Source: Pseudomonas putida
GTDB taxonomy: Bacteria; Pseudomonadota; Gammaproteobacteria; Pseudomonadales; Pseudomonadaceae
Direction: 5' to 3'
NCBI RefSeq assembly: GCF_002906855.1
Contig: NZ_MINI01000028.1
Coordinates: 372,001 to 436,000, forward strand
Length of the DNA: 64,000 bases
Positions 26,156 to 35,012 of the stretch are shown one piece after another. The translations under genes and the position numbers were made by a program. Below the pieces are notes generated by a model that searched no databases, was not told the DNA's origin, and saw only the letters and a list, made by a program, of their open reading frames with translations. Positions within the stretch are counted from its first letter, which is position 1; each line of letters starts with the position of its first letter.

Positions 26156-26482
26156 TCAGTCTGGCGTTATACCGATCTTGATGGCTGGGTCGAGGCCACT
26201 GACCATCAGGCTGCCGGCGAAGCTGACCGTCTTGTCTACCTCAAGCGCCTTGAACGCATCGTGGATGCGGGTGCGAATCGACTTGCTGGCTTCTTTGCGT
26301 TTTTCCTCCTTCGTACCGGGCGACAGAACCAGCTTACCGTGTAGCGTCGTTTCGACCTTGCCGGAGGTCTTCCAGCCCATCTCTTCACGTAGGTGAGTGC
26401 GCGCTACTGCGGCGTCACCTTCGTGCTCTTTGCTCTCAGGGCTGATGGTGTAGGCGAGTTGGAATTCGTATGACGTGCTCAT
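26156..26482 (-). CDS. Hypothetical protein (108 aa)
   Basis: It begins MSTSYEFQLAYTISPESKEH, is charged and soluble with no signal peptide, and is preceded by GAAGGAAAAG eight bases before the ATG. It reads like a single alpha/beta domain with a long amphipathic helix (EEKRKEASKSIRTRIHDAF). Similar short proteins accompany accessory regions in Pseudomonas, but I do not recognise a family. Convergent with the PLDc_N-like gene across a strong terminator. Confidence 0.7.
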   Translation of the reverse strand: MSTSYEFQLAYTISPESKEHEGDAAVARTHLREEMGWKTSGKVETTLHGKLVLSPGTKEEKRKEASKSIRTRIHDAFKALEVDKTVSFAGSLMVSGLDPAIKIGITPD

Positions 26483-26684
26483 GGCTTTTCCTTCAGTGAA
26501 GCGGCGCTACGCCGCGGCTCTGGCCTCCATGCTGGGAGCTGCAATCTAGCGAACTGTGCGGAGCAATCCTACATACGCGGTGTTGAGCTTCTATGCAGTA
26601 ATAGCGAAATTTCCTACAGCAGCTTGACCTCTACCTAACTCGAGCCCACAGACTCGGATGCTCATTCACACGAAGGAGCGTTCC

Positions 26685-27092
26685 ATGACCCACGCATTCC
26701 AGCTGTCCAATCCACAAGGCCTGTACGACCCCAGCGCCAATGCCTACTCCCATGTTGCCGAGGTGACCGCCGGCAGCCGCCTGCTGTTTATCGCCGGGCA
26801 GGGTGGGGAGGATGCCGATGGGCAGCTTTCTCCCGAATTTGCAGGGCAGGCCCGCCAGGCGCTGGCCAATCTGCAGACTGCGCTGGCTTCGAAAGGGGCG
26901 GAGTTGGCACAGGTGTTCAAGCTGACATTGCTGATTGTCGATCACAGTGAGGAACGCCTGGCGCAGTGGGTGGCTGAAGCGGATCTTGCGTGGGGAGGGC
27001 ACATGAAGCCGACCTGCACGCTGATACCGGTGCCGCGCCTGGCGCTGGATGGAATGCTGGTGGAGATCGAGGCTGTCGCGGCTATTGCATAA
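26685..27092 (+). CDS. RidA/YjgF family protein
   Basis: 135 residues from the ATG at 26685 (GAAGGAG upstream). YjgF/YER057c/UK114 fold: RLLFIAGQGGEDADG, QARQALANLQTALASKGAEL, and the C-terminal KPTCTLIPVPRLALDGMLVE, where the invariant arginine aligns. RidA enzymes hydrolyse reactive enamine/imine intermediates; this divergent subgroup may do something different. It is single, followed by a REP fragment. Confidence 0.85.
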   Translation: MTHAFQLSNPQGLYDPSANAYSHVAEVTAGSRLLFIAGQGGEDADGQLSPEFAGQARQALANLQTALASKGAELAQVFKLTLLIVDHSEERLAQWVAEADLAWGGHMKPTCTLIPVPRLALDGMLVEIEAVAAIA

Positions 27093-27095
27093 GCT

Positions 27096-27121
27096 TGCCC
27101 CGCGAAAGGGCCAGTACAGGC
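27096..27121. repeat. Partial REP
   Basis: A half REP (TTGCCCCGCGAAAGGGCCAG region) directly after the ridA-like stop, lacking its partner. It shares the core of the complete pairs at 11167 and 14540. Confidence 0.6.
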
Positions 27122-27166
27122 ACTACAAAAGCCTTAGAATGACCTTTTGCCCGAGCCATCCCAGCC

Positions 27167-27661
27167 ATGCTGCCCATTGAACTGCTGCCGACCACCCCCG
27201 ACCAGGCCGAGCTGATTCGCAACCTCTATCAGTTCTATGCCTACGAGTCCTCCGACTGGGAGCAGGAAGATGTCGAGGTGGACGGCCGTTTCTACATTCA
27301 CGAAGAGCACCTGCAGCGCTACTGGCAGTCCCCAGGCTGGAGCGCCAGCCTGGTGCTGGTGGACGGTTACATCGCCGGCTTCGTGCTGATCGAACGCAGT
27401 GAGCTGGCCGGCATCGAGGCGCTGGAACTGGCCGACCTGTTCATCCTCAAGCGCTATCGGCGCCAGGGCATCGGCCGCGCCGTGGCCAACCAATTTCTCG
27501 CCAGCCCGGGTGACTGGCTGCTGCGCTGCTACGCCCTGGACCCGATCGCAGTGGCCTTCTGCAAGGCGGTGCTAGCCGACCTGCATCGGCCAGTGCAACA
27601 GATCTTCCCCGGCGATGACCCGGACCTGCTCACCTACCAGGTGACCTCCACTCGGCACTGA
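27167..27661 (+). CDS. GNAT family N-acetyltransferase
   Basis: 164 residues. The GNAT acetyl-CoA loop is in LFILKRYRRQGIGRAVANQF (motif A, R/QxxGxG/A) near residues 101-115, preceded by the beta-strand ASLVLVDGYIAGFVLIE. The acceptor is unknown. It is transcribed alone and followed by a PAS-domain scrap and a REP pair. Confidence 0.85.
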   Translation: MLPIELLPTTPDQAELIRNLYQFYAYESSDWEQEDVEVDGRFYIHEEHLQRYWQSPGWSASLVLVDGYIAGFVLIERSELAGIEALELADLFILKRYRRQGIGRAVANQFLASPGDWLLRCYALDPIAVAFCKAVLADLHRPVQQIFPGDDPDLLTYQVTSTRH

Positions 27662-27668
27662 ATGCCAG

Positions 27669-27794
27669 TACCGGCTGTTGATCCAGAGCGTGGTGGATTA
27701 TGCCATCTACCTGCTCACCCCCGACGGTATTGTCGCCAACGGGCGGCCGGCGCCGGCCAGTGAGCGCTCGAAGCAGGTGGCGGTGCTTGGCTGA
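27669..27794 (+). pseudogene. Scrap of a PAS-domain sensor protein
   Basis: One frame reads YRLLIQSVVDYAIYLLTPDG then IVANGRPAPASER, and stops at 27792-27794. This is the start of a PAS domain as found in PAS/GGDEF or histidine-kinase sensors, where the usual continuation is VxNWNxGAER. It has no start codon or flanking domain, and abuts a REP pair. Confidence 0.6.
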
Positions 27795-27817
27795 AGTGCC
27801 ACTGGGGCTGCTTTGCA

Positions 27818-27893
27818 GCCCATTCGCGGGACAGGCCCGTTCCTACAGGGATTCGCGTTCCCCTGTAGGAACGGGCTTGTCCCGCGAAGAGGC
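27818..27893. repeat. REP pair, P. putida type, inverted
   Basis: Left unit GCCCATTCGCGGGACAGGCC and right unit reverse complement ending CCCGCGAAGAGGC, flanking a short GC-poor centre. It sits between the PAS scrap and the 3' end of the aldo-keto reductase gene. Confidence 0.88.
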
Positions 27894-27904
27894 CCTTGCA
27901 GGGC

Positions 27905-28729
27905 TCAGCTATTCCAGTCCGGGGCAAAGTTCGGGCTGACCACCCGCTGATCCTTCGGCAACCCGGCAATCAGTGCGCGGTCAGCAGCATCCAGTTGTAG
28001 CTCGAGCGCCGCCAGGTTGGCCAGCTGATTTTCCCGGCTGCTGGCCTTGGGAATCACCGCCACCCCATCCTGGTCCAGCAACCACTTCAACGCCACCTGG
28101 CTCGGCAGCACATCATGCTTGCGCGCAATCTCGCGGATCACCGCCTGCTCCGCCGCACGGCCGCGGGCCAACGGGGTATAGGCGGTCAGCAGCAGGTCAT
28201 GCTGGCGGGCGTAGTCGAGCAGCGGTTGCTGGCTGAGCAATACGTGGTATTCGACCTGGATCGCCGACAGCGGCGCGCCCAGATCCTCGATCACGCGGCG
28301 CAGCAGGCCAAGCGGGAAGTTGGCCACGCCAATGCTGCGCGCCTTGCCTTCATCACGCAGGGCCACCAGGGTTTCGATGCTGCGGGCCAGGTCCCAATCC
28401 TTGCCGGGCCAGTGGATGTGGAACAGGTCGACCTGTTCGGTGCCCAGCGCGCGCAGGCTGTCTTCCAGCGACTGGCGCATGGCCTGGGGCGCCAGGCGGT
28501 CCCACCAGACCTTGGTGGTCAGGTGGATCTGCTCGCGGGGCACGCGGCTGTCGCGCAGCGCCTGGCCGACGGCAGCCTCGTTGTCGTAGGCAGTGGCTGT
28601 GTCGATGTGCCGGTAACCCAGTTCCAGCGCCTGGTGCACGGCGCGGGTGCAGGCGTCGCCGGTCATCGGCCAGGTGCCCAGGCCAATGCAGGGCAGGTCG
28701 AGGCCGTTGCGGGTGGTGAGCCGTTGCAT
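27905..28729 (-). CDS. Aldo/keto reductase (2,5-diketo-D-gluconate reductase-like)
   Basis: 274 residues. AKR catalytic tetrad visible: D in YRHIDTATAYDNE (and its Y), K in HLTTKVWW, and H in FHIHWPGK. The NADPH-binding C-terminal segment is VAVIPKASSRENQLANL. The size fits the DkgB/YafB group, which reduces diketogluconate, methylglyoxal and other aldehydes in the cytoplasm. Its start at 28729 has AAGGAG spaced appropriately (minus strand). It is divergent from the EamA transporter gene with 225 bases between. Confidence 0.9.
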   Translation of the reverse strand: MQRLTTRNGLDLPCIGLGTWPMTGDACTRAVHQALELGYRHIDTATAYDNEAAVGQALRDSRVPREQIHLTTKVWWDRLAPQAMRQSLEDSLRALGTEQVDLFHIHWPGKDWDLARSIETLVALRDEGKARSIGVANFPLGLLRRVIEDLGAPLSAIQVEYHVLLSQQPLLDYARQHDLLLTAYTPLARGRAAEQAVIREIARKHDVLPSQVALKWLLDQDGVAVIPKASSRENQLANLAALELQLDAADRALIAGLPKDQRVVSPNFAPDWNS

Positions 28730-28954
28730 GAAAACTCCTTGTTCGAGGTCGAGGGTCCGTCATCGATGGTGCGCGCATTGCCGGTCACGGACCATGCAGC
28801 CGGGGCGGAAAGTGGTCGATCAGCGAACGGTATGGCAAACGTGACACGCAAAGCCTGGAAATGAACTTCCTCAAGTCGTCGTATCTCTTCTAGAATCCGT
28901 GCTGTCGCACCTTTCCCTGGCGCAGCATGCAGCCGCGCCGCCGTCGAGAACGCC

Positions 28955-29833
28955 ATGAGTTCCAGCACACCGCTGTCCGGAGTCAACCAACCCCTGCGCG
29001 GCATCGCCCTGGTGGTGGTGGCGACGTTCCTGTTCGCCAGTCACGATGCCTTGTCCAAGTTCCTCGGTGGGCTGTACCCGATCATCATGGTGGTGTGGGC
29101 CCGCTACGTGGTGCACACGCTGCTGATGGCCGGGATCTTCCTGCCCAAGTCGGGCCTCAATGTGCTGCGCACCCGCCGTCCGGTGCTGCAGACCTTGCGG
29201 GCGCTAAGCCTGCTGAGTACCAGCCTGCTGTTCACCACTGGCCTGCAATACCTGCCGCTGGCCGAAGCAACCTCGGTCAACTTCCTCGCCCCGGTGCTGG
29301 TTACCGCGTTGTCGGCGCCCTTGCTCAAGGAGCGGGTGACGACCGGGCAATGGGTGGCGGTGGTACTGGGTTTCATCGGTGTGCTGGTGGTGGTGCACCC
29401 CGGTGGTGCGATGTTCACCCCGGCGATCCTCTATCCATTCGGTTCGGCATTGGGCTTCTGCTTCTATCAACTGCTCACGCGCATCCTGGCAGCCTACGAC
29501 AGCCCGACCACCAGCAACTTCTACGCCGGGCTGTGCAACACTCTGGTGATGAGTGCGCTGGTGCCGTTCTTCTGGGAAGTGCCGCGTTGGGAGCATGGGT
29601 TGCTGATGCTGGCCCTGGGCGGCTTTGGCATGAGCGCGCACCTGCTGCTGACTCAGGCCTTCCGCCATGCCGCGCCAGCGCTGCTGGCGCCGTTCAGCTA
29701 CTGCCAGATCGTGTTTGCCGGGTTGCTGGGGCTGCTGATCTACGGTCAGGTGCCCGACAGCGCGAGCTTGCTGGGTATCGCCATCATCTGCCTGAGTGGC
29801 TTGGGCGCTGCATGGATGCAGCGCAAAAAGTAA
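28955..29833 (+). CDS. EamA/DMT-family transporter
   Basis: 292 residues, ten hydrophobic helices in two EamA repeats (roughly 15-145 and 155-288; GIALVVVATFLFASHDALSK and the second-half ILYPFGSALGFCFYQLLTRI). The RhaT/YdcZ-type DMT superfamily exports or imports small metabolites. No substrate clue is present. Confidence 0.87.
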   Translation: MSSSTPLSGVNQPLRGIALVVVATFLFASHDALSKFLGGLYPIIMVVWARYVVHTLLMAGIFLPKSGLNVLRTRRPVLQTLRALSLLSTSLLFTTGLQYLPLAEATSVNFLAPVLVTALSAPLLKERVTTGQWVAVVLGFIGVLVVVHPGGAMFTPAILYPFGSALGFCFYQLLTRILAAYDSPTTSNFYAGLCNTLVMSALVPFFWEVPRWEHGLLMLALGGFGMSAHLLLTQAFRHAAPALLAPFSYCQIVFAGLLGLLIYGQVPDSASLLGIAIICLSGLGAAWMQRKK

Positions 29834-29865
29834 ATGGGCTTGAGATTGCCGGGGCTGCTGCGCAG

Positions 29866-29950
29866 TCCTTTCGCGGCACAAGGCCGCTCACAGAAGAATG
29901 CAGTTCCATGTGGGAGCCGCGCTTGCCGGCGATGGGCCGCAAAGCGGCCC
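29866..29950. repeat. Degenerate REP-like palindromic block
   Basis: CTTTCGCGGCACAAGGCCGC and, about 30 bases on, a GGGAGCCGCGCTTGCCGGCG unit followed by the hairpin GGGCCGC-aaa-GCGGCCC. It resembles a second Pseudomonas REP class with mismatches. It follows the EamA stop and may terminate it. Confidence 0.5.
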
Positions 29951-29960
29951 CATGGCCCTG

Positions 29961-30072
29961 TCAGGCCAATTGGTAAGTGGTCTTCACCCGAGTAAAGAAC
30001 TGCCGCGCATGGGTGCCTTGTTCCCGCGACCCCAGGCTCTAAGCACCATTGCCACCAAACGGCACATGGTAA
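29961..30072 (-). pseudogene. C-terminal scrap of an aldehyde dehydrogenase
   Basis: One minus-strand frame reads HVPFGGNGA, an in-frame stop, then SLGSREQGTHARQFFTRVKT and TYQLA-stop. This is the terminal segment of an ALDH-superfamily protein (VPFGG...SREQG...FFTRVKT). Nothing upstream matches the rest of the enzyme. It is distinct from the intact ALDH at 37950. Confidence 0.6.
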
Positions 30073-30077
30073 GAGCC

Positions 30078-30608
30078 TCATATTGACCTGCGCCTGCAAC
30101 GGCGGTAAAGGGGGCGCGGTGTACTGGGATCCAGTTCGTTCAGTTGGCTGCCGGCCGCGACGAACCCGGCATGTTCGGCCAGGCGCTGGCTGGCGAGGTT
30201 GTCGATGTCGGTGGTCAGCCACACCGGGGCATCGATGGAGTCCAGCAGGCAGGTCAGCGCTTCGCGCAACAGGCCCTGGCCGCTGCTGGCCTGGTTCGCC
30301 CAATAGCCCACTTCGTATTCGTCATTGCCCGGGCGCAGGCCAATGCAGCCGATGACATCCCCGCTGTCTGCGGCGAGCACGAAATAGCGCTTTTCCTTGG
30401 CCGGGTCGAGAAATTCCTCCGCGCTCAGTTGCAGCGTTTCCTGCACTTCCTTCAAGGTCCAGTCGGGCTTGGCCCAGGCCAGGAACGGCTGGTGCAGCGC
30501 GTAGCTGTCGAGCAGTGCCTGCCGCAATTGCTGGGCGAACGCCGGCGCGGGGCGGACCACCAGGGTACGGGGCGTGGACAAGGTACGGGGTAGATCGGGG
30601 TAGGGCAT
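30078..30608 (-). CDS. GNAT acetyltransferase (RimJ/RimL-like)
   Basis: 176 residues starting MPYPDLPRTLSTPRTLVVRP, the N-terminus usual for RimL/YdaF-type acetyltransferases. RYFVLAADSGDVIGCIGLRP and EVGYWANQASSGQGLLREAL provide the core strands and the acetyl-CoA loop. The start at 30608 is preferred over an in-frame ATG at 30650. Substrate unknown. Head-to-head with the glutathione transferase gene. Confidence 0.85.
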   Translation of the reverse strand: MPYPDLPRTLSTPRTLVVRPAPAFAQQLRQALLDSYALHQPFLAWAKPDWTLKEVQETLQLSAEEFLDPAKEKRYFVLAADSGDVIGCIGLRPGNDEYEVGYWANQASSGQGLLREALTCLLDSIDAPVWLTTDIDNLASQRLAEHAGFVAAGSQLNELDPSTPRPLYRRCRRRSI

Positions 30609-30732
30609 TACAGGCCTTCCTGGCGGGTTGATCGGGCAAGCTAAGCACATTTTTGTGTAATCTGTGCGAGCTGTTTCGCGGTTTGCCGTGAACGCCCAAA
30701 CCGATCATTCAAAGGAAACTGAAGGTCCGCCC

Positions 30733-31356
30733 ATGCCCGACTACACGCTGCATTGCTTCGCCGAATCCGGCAACGCCTACAAAGCTGCGCTGATGCTCGA
30801 ACTCACCGGCCAGGACTGGCAACCGGTGTTCGTCGATTTCTTCAACGGCCAGACCCGCGACCCGCAGTGGCGCGACGAGGTCAACGAGCAGGGCGAAGTG
30901 CCGGTGCTGGAACACGCAGGGCAACGGCTCACCCAGTCGGCACTGATTCTCGAATACCTCGCCGAACTTACCGGCCAGTTCGGCCCGCGTGACGACGACG
31001 AGAAACGGGAGATCTGGCGCTGGATGCTGTTCGACAACCACAAGTTCACCAGCTACTACGCGGCGCTGCGGTTCCTGCTGTGCCTGAAGAAGACCGGTGA
31101 GACCGATGTAACCGGCTTCTTGCGCGAGCGTGCCACGGCGGCATACCGGATTGTCGATGCGCACCTGGCGAAGACACCGTTCATGGTCGGTGGGCGGCTG
31201 ACCATCGCTGACCTGTCGCTGGCGGGGTATGTGTTCATGCCGGAGGATACCGGGATCGTACTGACCGAGTTCAGCCATATCGAGGCGTGGAAGCAGCGGA
31301 TTCAGGCAGTGCCGGGGTGGAAACACCCTTATGATCTGATGCCCCGCACGGCGTAA
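30733..31356 (+). CDS. Glutathione S-transferase family protein
   Basis: 207 residues. N-terminal thioredoxin-like domain (MPDYTLHCFAESGNAYKAAL, with a serine rather than cysteine as putative catalytic residue, and NEQGEVPVLEH, TQSALILEYLAE for glutathione binding), then an all-helical C-terminal domain from about 90 containing GGRLTIADLSLAGY (N-capping box). A cytoplasmic detoxification or maleylacetoacetate-type role is possible; no pathway neighbours decide it. Confidence 0.87.
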   Translation: MPDYTLHCFAESGNAYKAALMLELTGQDWQPVFVDFFNGQTRDPQWRDEVNEQGEVPVLEHAGQRLTQSALILEYLAELTGQFGPRDDDEKREIWRWMLFDNHKFTSYYAALRFLLCLKKTGETDVTGFLRERATAAYRIVDAHLAKTPFMVGGRLTIADLSLAGYVFMPEDTGIVLTEFSHIEAWKQRIQAVPGWKHPYDLMPRTA

Positions 31357-31360
31357 GCCT

Positions 31361-31385
31361 GTACCGGCCTCTTCGCGGGACAGGA
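31361..31385. repeat. Half REP
   Basis: ACCGGCCTCTTCGCGGGACA follows the GST stop, after which the REP breaks off and the TonB-receptor stub begins. The missing half suggests a deletion boundary. Confidence 0.5.
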
Positions 31386-31393
31386 AAAACCAG

Positions 31394-31780
31394 TCAGTAC
31401 CTGACTTCAACCCCTACATAAGCCCCGATCCCGTCCCCTGGCCAGAACGACGCGGTATCCAGCCCGCGCGCGTTGTACACCGGCGTCACCGCCGTCACGT
31501 AAGCCTTGTTCGCCAGGTTCTTCAGGTCCAGCGACACCTTCCAGTTGCCTTTCGGTGCCTCATAACCCAGGTTCGCCCCCCAGATCGTATACGACGGTGC
31601 ATAAAGGCTGTGGGCATAGTCCACCGCCGTGCGCGATGCCGATTGCACCTTGACCCCGGTGTACCAGCCGCTGTGGTCCTGGTATTGCATCTCGCCCTGG
31701 TAGATGTGCTTGGGCGCGCCCGGCAGCCGGTTGTTGCCGAAGGTCTGTCGACCAATCTGGGCCAGTGCAGGCACATGCAA
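31394..31780 (-). pseudogene. C-terminal stub of a TonB-dependent receptor
   Basis: About 120 residues, NNRLPGAPKHIYQGEMQYQD through SLDLKNLANKAYVTAVTPVY, ending in the aromatic beta-signal (GAYVGVEVRY). These are the last strands of a TonB-dependent outer-membrane receptor, whose full length would be 650-800 residues; no plug, TonB box or signal peptide is present. It starts within 5 bases of the sfnR stop. It may be the relic of a receptor once transcribed after sfnR. Confidence 0.8.
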
Positions 31781-31783
31781 ATT

Positions 31784-32884
<1,101 letters not shown>

Positions 32885-32893
32885 GGGCGATAC

Positions 32894-34078
32894 TCAGGAA
32901 TAGAAGGATGGGGCAGGGCGCTTGCCACCGAGGGCCCACTCGCCGAGCTCGTGGAGGCGGTAATCCACCGGGTCGTGCAGGGTTTGCGTCCTCAGGTTGC
33001 GCCAGTGGCGGTCGAAGCGCAGCGAGGCATGGGTGGCGCGGGCGCCGGTCACCTCGAACAGGCGGTTGCAGATGTCCAGGCCGTGGCGCGTGGCCGCGGC
33101 CTTGGCGGTGCCGATGGCCAGGGCCAGGTCGCCGCGTTCTTCGGCGCTCAGCGCCTGCTCCTTGGCCCAGGCGCTGTCGAGCTGACGGGTGGCGCGGGCG
33201 ATCAGCAGGCGCACGCTCTCAAGGCCCACCCAGAACTCGCCGTAGTGGCGCAGCACGTAGGGGTCTTCGGCGCTGCTGGCAGCGCTGGAGCGGAACCATG
33301 GCCGGCTTTCCTTGAGGCTGTACTGGCGCGCTTCGTCGAAGGCACCTTCGGCAATGCCGAGGAACAGGTTGGCGAAGTGTAACTGGGCGATCAGCGGGCG
33401 CAGGGCGGCGAACGGCGTGCTCAACGGGCCGGGGTCGAGCAGCAGCTCGTTTTGTTCGACCCGTACCCGTTCGAAGCTGGCGCTGCCACTGTCGGTCTGG
33501 CGCTGGCCGATGTTGTTCCAGTCATTGTGCAAGGTGATGCCGGTGCGTCCACTGGGGATCGCGGCGATCAGCAGCTTGCCGCCAGCACGCTCGTCCACCG
33601 CCGAGGCGATCAGCATTTCCGAGTCGCTGGCGCCGGAGCAGAAGCTCTTCTTGCCAGAGAATTCGCACCAGCCATCGAAGTGCTTGACCACGGTGCGGGT
33701 GTCCAGCGGGTTGAGTGCGTTGCCCCAGAACCAGTGCTTGCGTGCGGTCTGCTCGAACCACGGCTGCCACTGCTCCGGGCGCGAGAACAGGCGCACGGTG
33801 GCCAGCATCAGGTGGTGGAAGCCGAACACGTGAGCGATCGAACTGTCGACCCGGGCGAACTCGCGCACTACCTCGAAGGTGTCGTGCCAATTCGCACCCT
33901 GGCCGCCGAACGCCTGCGGAATCACCAACGACAGTAGGCCGCTGCTGCGCAGGGCATCGCGTTCGGCCTTGGGCGTGCCGCCGCGCTCGTCGCGTTCCAC
34001 CGCGTTCTGGGCGAACTGCGTGGCCAACTCGCGCGCGACCGCCAGTGCTGGCCGGGCCGCATTCAAAGGTGCATTCAT
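32894..34078 (-). CDS. sfnC: SfnC-like flavin monooxygenase of the acyl-CoA dehydrogenase fold (DszC-like)
   Basis: 394 residues. Acyl-CoA-dehydrogenase fold: helical N-domain (SGLLSLVIPQAFGGQGANWH), central beta barrel (TARKHWFWGNALNPLD, then WCEFSGKKSFCSGASDSEML) and C-terminal helical domain. It lacks the catalytic glutamate context of true ACADs and resembles DszC/SfnC flavin-dependent monooxygenases, which use reduced FMN from a partner reductase. The neighbouring sfnE supplies that. It is thought to help release sulfur from organosulfur compounds; its exact substrate is not settled. Confidence 0.85.
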   Translation of the reverse strand: MNAPLNAARPALAVARELATQFAQNAVERDERGGTPKAERDALRSSGLLSLVIPQAFGGQGANWHDTFEVVREFARVDSSIAHVFGFHHLMLATVRLFSRPEQWQPWFEQTARKHWFWGNALNPLDTRTVVKHFDGWCEFSGKKSFCSGASDSEMLIASAVDERAGGKLLIAAIPSGRTGITLHNDWNNIGQRQTDSGSASFERVRVEQNELLLDPGPLSTPFAALRPLIAQLHFANLFLGIAEGAFDEARQYSLKESRPWFRSSAASSAEDPYVLRHYGEFWVGLESVRLLIARATRQLDSAWAKEQALSAEERGDLALAIGTAKAAATRHGLDICNRLFEVTGARATHASLRFDRHWRNLRTQTLHDPVDYRLHELGEWALGGKRPAPSFYS

Positions 34079-34087
34079 GGCAGCTCC

Positions 34088-34648
34088 TCAGGCGCTTTCA
34101 CGGAGTGCGTGATGGGCGCCGAACAGCGGCACAGCGCGCTCGGCGGCCAGGCGGATACGCGCGCCAAGGGCATCGCTGGAAACCCGGTAGTCGGCAAGCT
34201 CCGCCTGGCTGGCGTAGACGCCGATCGGCAAGGTCAGCGCCTGCAGGAAGCTGAACAGCGGGCGCAGCTGGTGGTCGAGCACCAGCGCATGGCGTTCGCT
34301 GCCACCGGTGGCGGCGAGCAGCACCGGGGTATCGACCAGTGCGTCCTGGCCGATCAGGTCGAACAGGTGCTTGAAGTGGCCGGGGAAGCTGCCGCGGTAG
34401 ACGGGCGCGGCCACCACCAGCAAGTCGGCCGTTTCCACTAGGCGCAGCTGGTGTTCCACTGCTTCGGGCAGCTCGCTACGCCACAGTGCGGCGCCCAGTG
34501 GCCGGGCGATGTCGCCCAGTTCGATCAGGTGCGTCTTGATGAGCAGGTGCTGACCCAGTTCGGCGAGGATGGCCTCGGTCAGGGCCAAGGTACGAGAGGG
34601 GCGGGTAGTACCGCCAGACAGCGCTACGACGTTCAAAGGGCGGCTCAT
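34088..34648 (-). CDS. sfnE: NAD(P)H-dependent FMN reductase (SfnE/MsuE)
   Basis: 186 residues. Flavodoxin-like fold with the FMN phosphate loop ALSGGTTRPSRTLAL (9-23) and the AAPVYRGSFPGHFKHLFDLI segment, both signatures of the MsuE/SsuE FMN-reductase family. It provides FMNH2 to two-component monooxygenases. The start at 34648 has GGAGACC upstream; an in-frame ATG at 34690 would fall within the promoter. First gene of the sfn operon and immediately downstream of the sigma-54 element at 34686-34701. Confidence 0.88.
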   Translation of the reverse strand: MSRPLNVVALSGGTTRPSRTLALTEAILAELGQHLLIKTHLIELGDIARPLGAALWRSELPEAVEHQLRLVETADLLVVAAPVYRGSFPGHFKHLFDLIGQDALVDTPVLLAATGGSERHALVLDHQLRPLFSFLQALTLPIGVYASQAELADYRVSSDALGARIRLAAERAVPLFGAHHALRESA

Positions 34649-35012
34649 GGGCTGGTCTCCGGATGAATAAGCGGGACTTTGCTTGAGCAATCGTCGTGCC
34701 TGTTTGAAGTTTGTTGAAAATCAACGCCTGGCAGCCTTGATGCGCACTTTGAGTGTTGGCTTTTGGCTGTTTGCTGTTGATCGGCTGTTGCGCTGCAGAC
34801 AGTTGGCCAGGTGTTGGCGGCTGTACAGTGAGAGCCTTTATAGCGAATGCTGGATAGGTGTTAAAATAATAATAAAAGATATTTATATTCCATTTGGTTA
34901 TTAATGGTGGTGAGCATACAGTTCCTGCTTAGCGGATTGTCAGAACGGGCTTTAAATCGCTTGGTGCACGCGTCAGTGCAACGCCAATAATCGAGTCTGA
35001 GGACAATCAACG
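34649..35012. promoter_or_regulatory. Divergent control region, sfn operon and accessory locus
   Basis: No gene in these 364 bases. The left part carries the sigma-54 promoter and an inverted repeat for the sfn operon. From about 34840 the sequence becomes strongly AT-rich (aaaataataataaaagatat), marking the edge of the accessory patch and probably the promoter for the exported protein at 35013. Confidence 0.5.
34686..34701 (-). promoter_or_regulatory. Sigma-54 (-24/-12) promoter of sfnE-sfnC-sfnR
   Basis: The minus strand reads AGGCACGACGATTGCT, matching TGGCACG-N4-TTGCW in all but the first base, with the GG and GC dinucleotides exactly 10 bases apart. Transcription would start near 34675, 27 bases before the sfnE start codon. 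Upstream on the minus strand lies the inverted repeat GTTGA-ttt-TCAAC (34713-34725). Confidence 0.75.

Noticed and set aside
31394..31780. Calling the 128-codon frame an intact small outer-membrane protein
   Set aside because: It has only the last strands of a TonB receptor, no signal peptide and a start that abuts the sfnR stop, so it was called a stub.
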